DNA of 6,598 nucleotides from DASROJ01 sp035646975 (lineage in GTDB: Bacteria > Acidobacteriota > Polarisedimenticolia > JACPZX01 > DASXTC01), in NCBI GenBank assembly GCA_035646975.1, contig DASROJ010000009.1, forward strand, positions 1 through 6,598. The letters are read 5' to 3'. Numbering within the stretch: the first letter of the stretch is position 1; every line of letters starts with the position of its first letter. Under the pieces are notes generated by a model. It worked only from the letters and a program-made list of their open reading frames with translations, was not told the origin of the DNA and searched no databases. The position numbers were made by a program, and so were the translations under genes. Shown here piece after piece: positions 5,395 to 6,598 of this stretch.

Positions 5395-6598
5395 CTGCAC
5401 GGCCTCGATCTGCAGCTGCTCGATGAGGCGGTCCGCTTCTTCGCGATGCTCGTCGAACTTGCCAAGCGCCTCGGCATAGGAAAGGGCCTGCTTCGCCTTA
5501 CCATGCTTCCGCATGCTCTCGATCACCTTCATGTAGGTCGACGGTTCCGATGGGTACATGAGCACGGCGGCAATCAGGAGGCGCTCCGCCTCACCGCCCC
5601 GGCCGGCAATCTCTTCCTCCTCGGCGAGCAGAAAACTTCCCGGCAGTGAATCGGGGACGAGTTCGAGGTGTCGCCGGAGCACCGCGGCCGCCTCGGCGTG
5701 CTCTCCCAGCCGTGAATGGGCCTGTCCCAGATAATAAAGCGCCCAGCCGGCCGTATCGGCTTCCCCGATCCGCTCGGACACGCTCTGAAGCACGGGGATG
5801 CTTTCGCGCAAGCGGCCCGCATCGATCTCGAGCCGGCCGATGTTCAGATCACACTCCGCGACGAGGCTACGGTCACCCACCCTTCGGAGCTCCTCCCACG
5901 CCTGAATCGCCTCATCACGCCGCTCCAGCCTTTCCAGAATCGACGCGCGTGCCCGCGCGGCCATCGCGGGCCCCGCGAACCTGTTGGGTGACGCGGCCGC
6001 GATCCCCTCGAGGATCGCCGGGGCAAGCCCCTTGACGAACGACTCGTCGTTGAGGCTCGGATGAGCCTCCAGGCGCGGCCATTGCGCCAGACTCTGGCGG
6101 ATCTCGTTGGCAGCCTCGGTCTCCAGGCCCCTGTCCCAGTAGAGCTTGGCCAGATAGTCGCGATAGAAATAGAAATTCGGCTCGAGCTCGAGCGCCTGGA
6201 GAGCCGCCGCCACGCTGACCTGATCCTCACCGTCGAGACCCACGACTTTCTCAGAGGGTGGTGGCGCCTTCGCTCCAGTGAGTGCCGCTTCACCGGCACG
6301 CTTCATCGCCTGGTAGCGGACACGTGCGGTCCTGAACCCCTCGTAGACGTCAACCAGGGCGAACCAGGCAAAGGCGTCCGCCGGGCTGACAGCGATTCCC
6401 TGGATGACGGAAGCAGCGCCGACGCCGAACTCATCCGTCGCTTGATGTCCCTCCAGCGCCTCGAGCGGCAGACCGTTCGCCTGTGCCTGGCTGATCACAC
6501 GGCCGATCAGGACGAACGTCGGTGAGTCCCCGGGCTGCCAGCGTTGCGCCGAAACAAGATGCGCGAAGGCGGAGTCCAGCTCAGCACGCGAAAGAGCG
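5383..6598 (-). CDS. TPR-repeat protein (N-terminus beyond the window)
   Basis: 404 residues are visible, and the frame remains open to the right edge. A GTG at 6498 is in frame, but 33 sensible codons precede it without a stop (ALSRAELDSAFAHL...), so the true start is upstream and outside. The protein is almost wholly helical and rich in Ala, Leu and Glu. Degenerate tetratricopeptide repeats are recognisable (visible numbering) at about 130-167 (ALELEPNFYFYRDYLAKLY), 206-238, 245-278, 282-315 (WALYYLGQAHSRLGEHAEAA), 317-349 and 353-383. No export signal or membrane segment is seen in the visible part. TPR arrays act as protein-interaction scaffolds; similar helical tails also occur on O-antigen ligase-type membrane proteins, which cannot be tested without the missing N-terminus. 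It is convergent with the small Cys-rich gene, and no functional tie is evident. Confidence 0.85.
   Translation of the reverse strand, partial: ALSRAELDSAFAHLVSAQRWQPGDSPTFVLIGRVISQAQANGLPLEALEGHQATDEFGVGAASVIQGIAVSPADAFAWFALVDVYEGFRTARVRYQAMKRAGEAALTGAKAPPPSEKVVGLDGEDQVSVAAALQALELEPNFYFYRDYLAKLYWDRGLETEAANEIRQSLAQWPRLEAHPSLNDESFVKGLAPAILEGIAAASPNRFAGPAMAARARASILERLERRDEAIQAWEELRRVGDRSLVAECDLNIGRLEIDAGRLRESIPVLQSVSERIGEADTAGWALYYLGQAHSRLGEHAEAAAVLRRHLELVPDSLPGSFLLAEEEEIAGRGGEAERLLIAAVLMYPSEPSTYMKVIESMRKHGKAKQALSYAEALGKFDEHREEADRLIEQLQIEAVQKPH

Overview
The window is GC-rich bacterial DNA with four protein genes and no mobile element, RNA gene or CRISPR array that I can recognise. The organism is probably an uncultured, Gram-negative-type environmental bacterium from the myxobacterial/deltaproteobacterial or Acidobacteriota range. 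That guess rests only on the mix of MopE-type EVCDGxDNNCNG motifs, thrombospondin type-3-like calcium loops, 'choice-of-anchor Q' beta-helix proteins and NACGxGT beta-sandwich modules. It is an inference from protein style, not a proof of taxonomy.

Layout. Positions 1-1700 (minus strand) hold the N-terminal 566 codons of a secreted beta-helix protein that runs off the left edge. A 139-base gap follows, with a candidate promoter and a 40-base near-perfect palindrome. Positions 1840-4578 (minus) hold a complete 912-residue paralogue: signal/anchor segment, right-handed beta-helix, anchor-Q-like segment, then three MopE-type motifs, four to five Asp-rich calcium loops and two copies of a beta-sandwich-like module. 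Positions 4579-4986 are a divergent intergenic region with one candidate promoter on each strand. Positions 4987-5304 (plus) encode a small secreted cysteine-rich protein. A bidirectional-looking hairpin at 5327-5364 separates it from a convergent minus-strand gene for a TPR-repeat protein (5383-6598), whose start lies beyond the right edge.

How the genes may relate. The two large genes are tandem paralogues, read in the same direction, and both are predicted to be exported and rich in Ca2+/metal-binding motifs, so cell-surface or extracellular structural or adhesive roles are the most reasonable guess. The small Cys-rich protein is divergently transcribed from them and also exported. The TPR protein is a separate convergent unit with no visible functional link.

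The most notable observation is the small protein. Ten of its eleven cysteines are arranged in exact mirror symmetry around a P-S-N-K-P turn, which predicts an antiparallel helical hairpin stapled by up to five disulfides. I do not recognise a named family for it. The other points of interest are the tandem paralogues with their internal module duplication, and the palindrome that supplies the stop codon of the larger gene. I see no clear evidence of a new multi-gene system.
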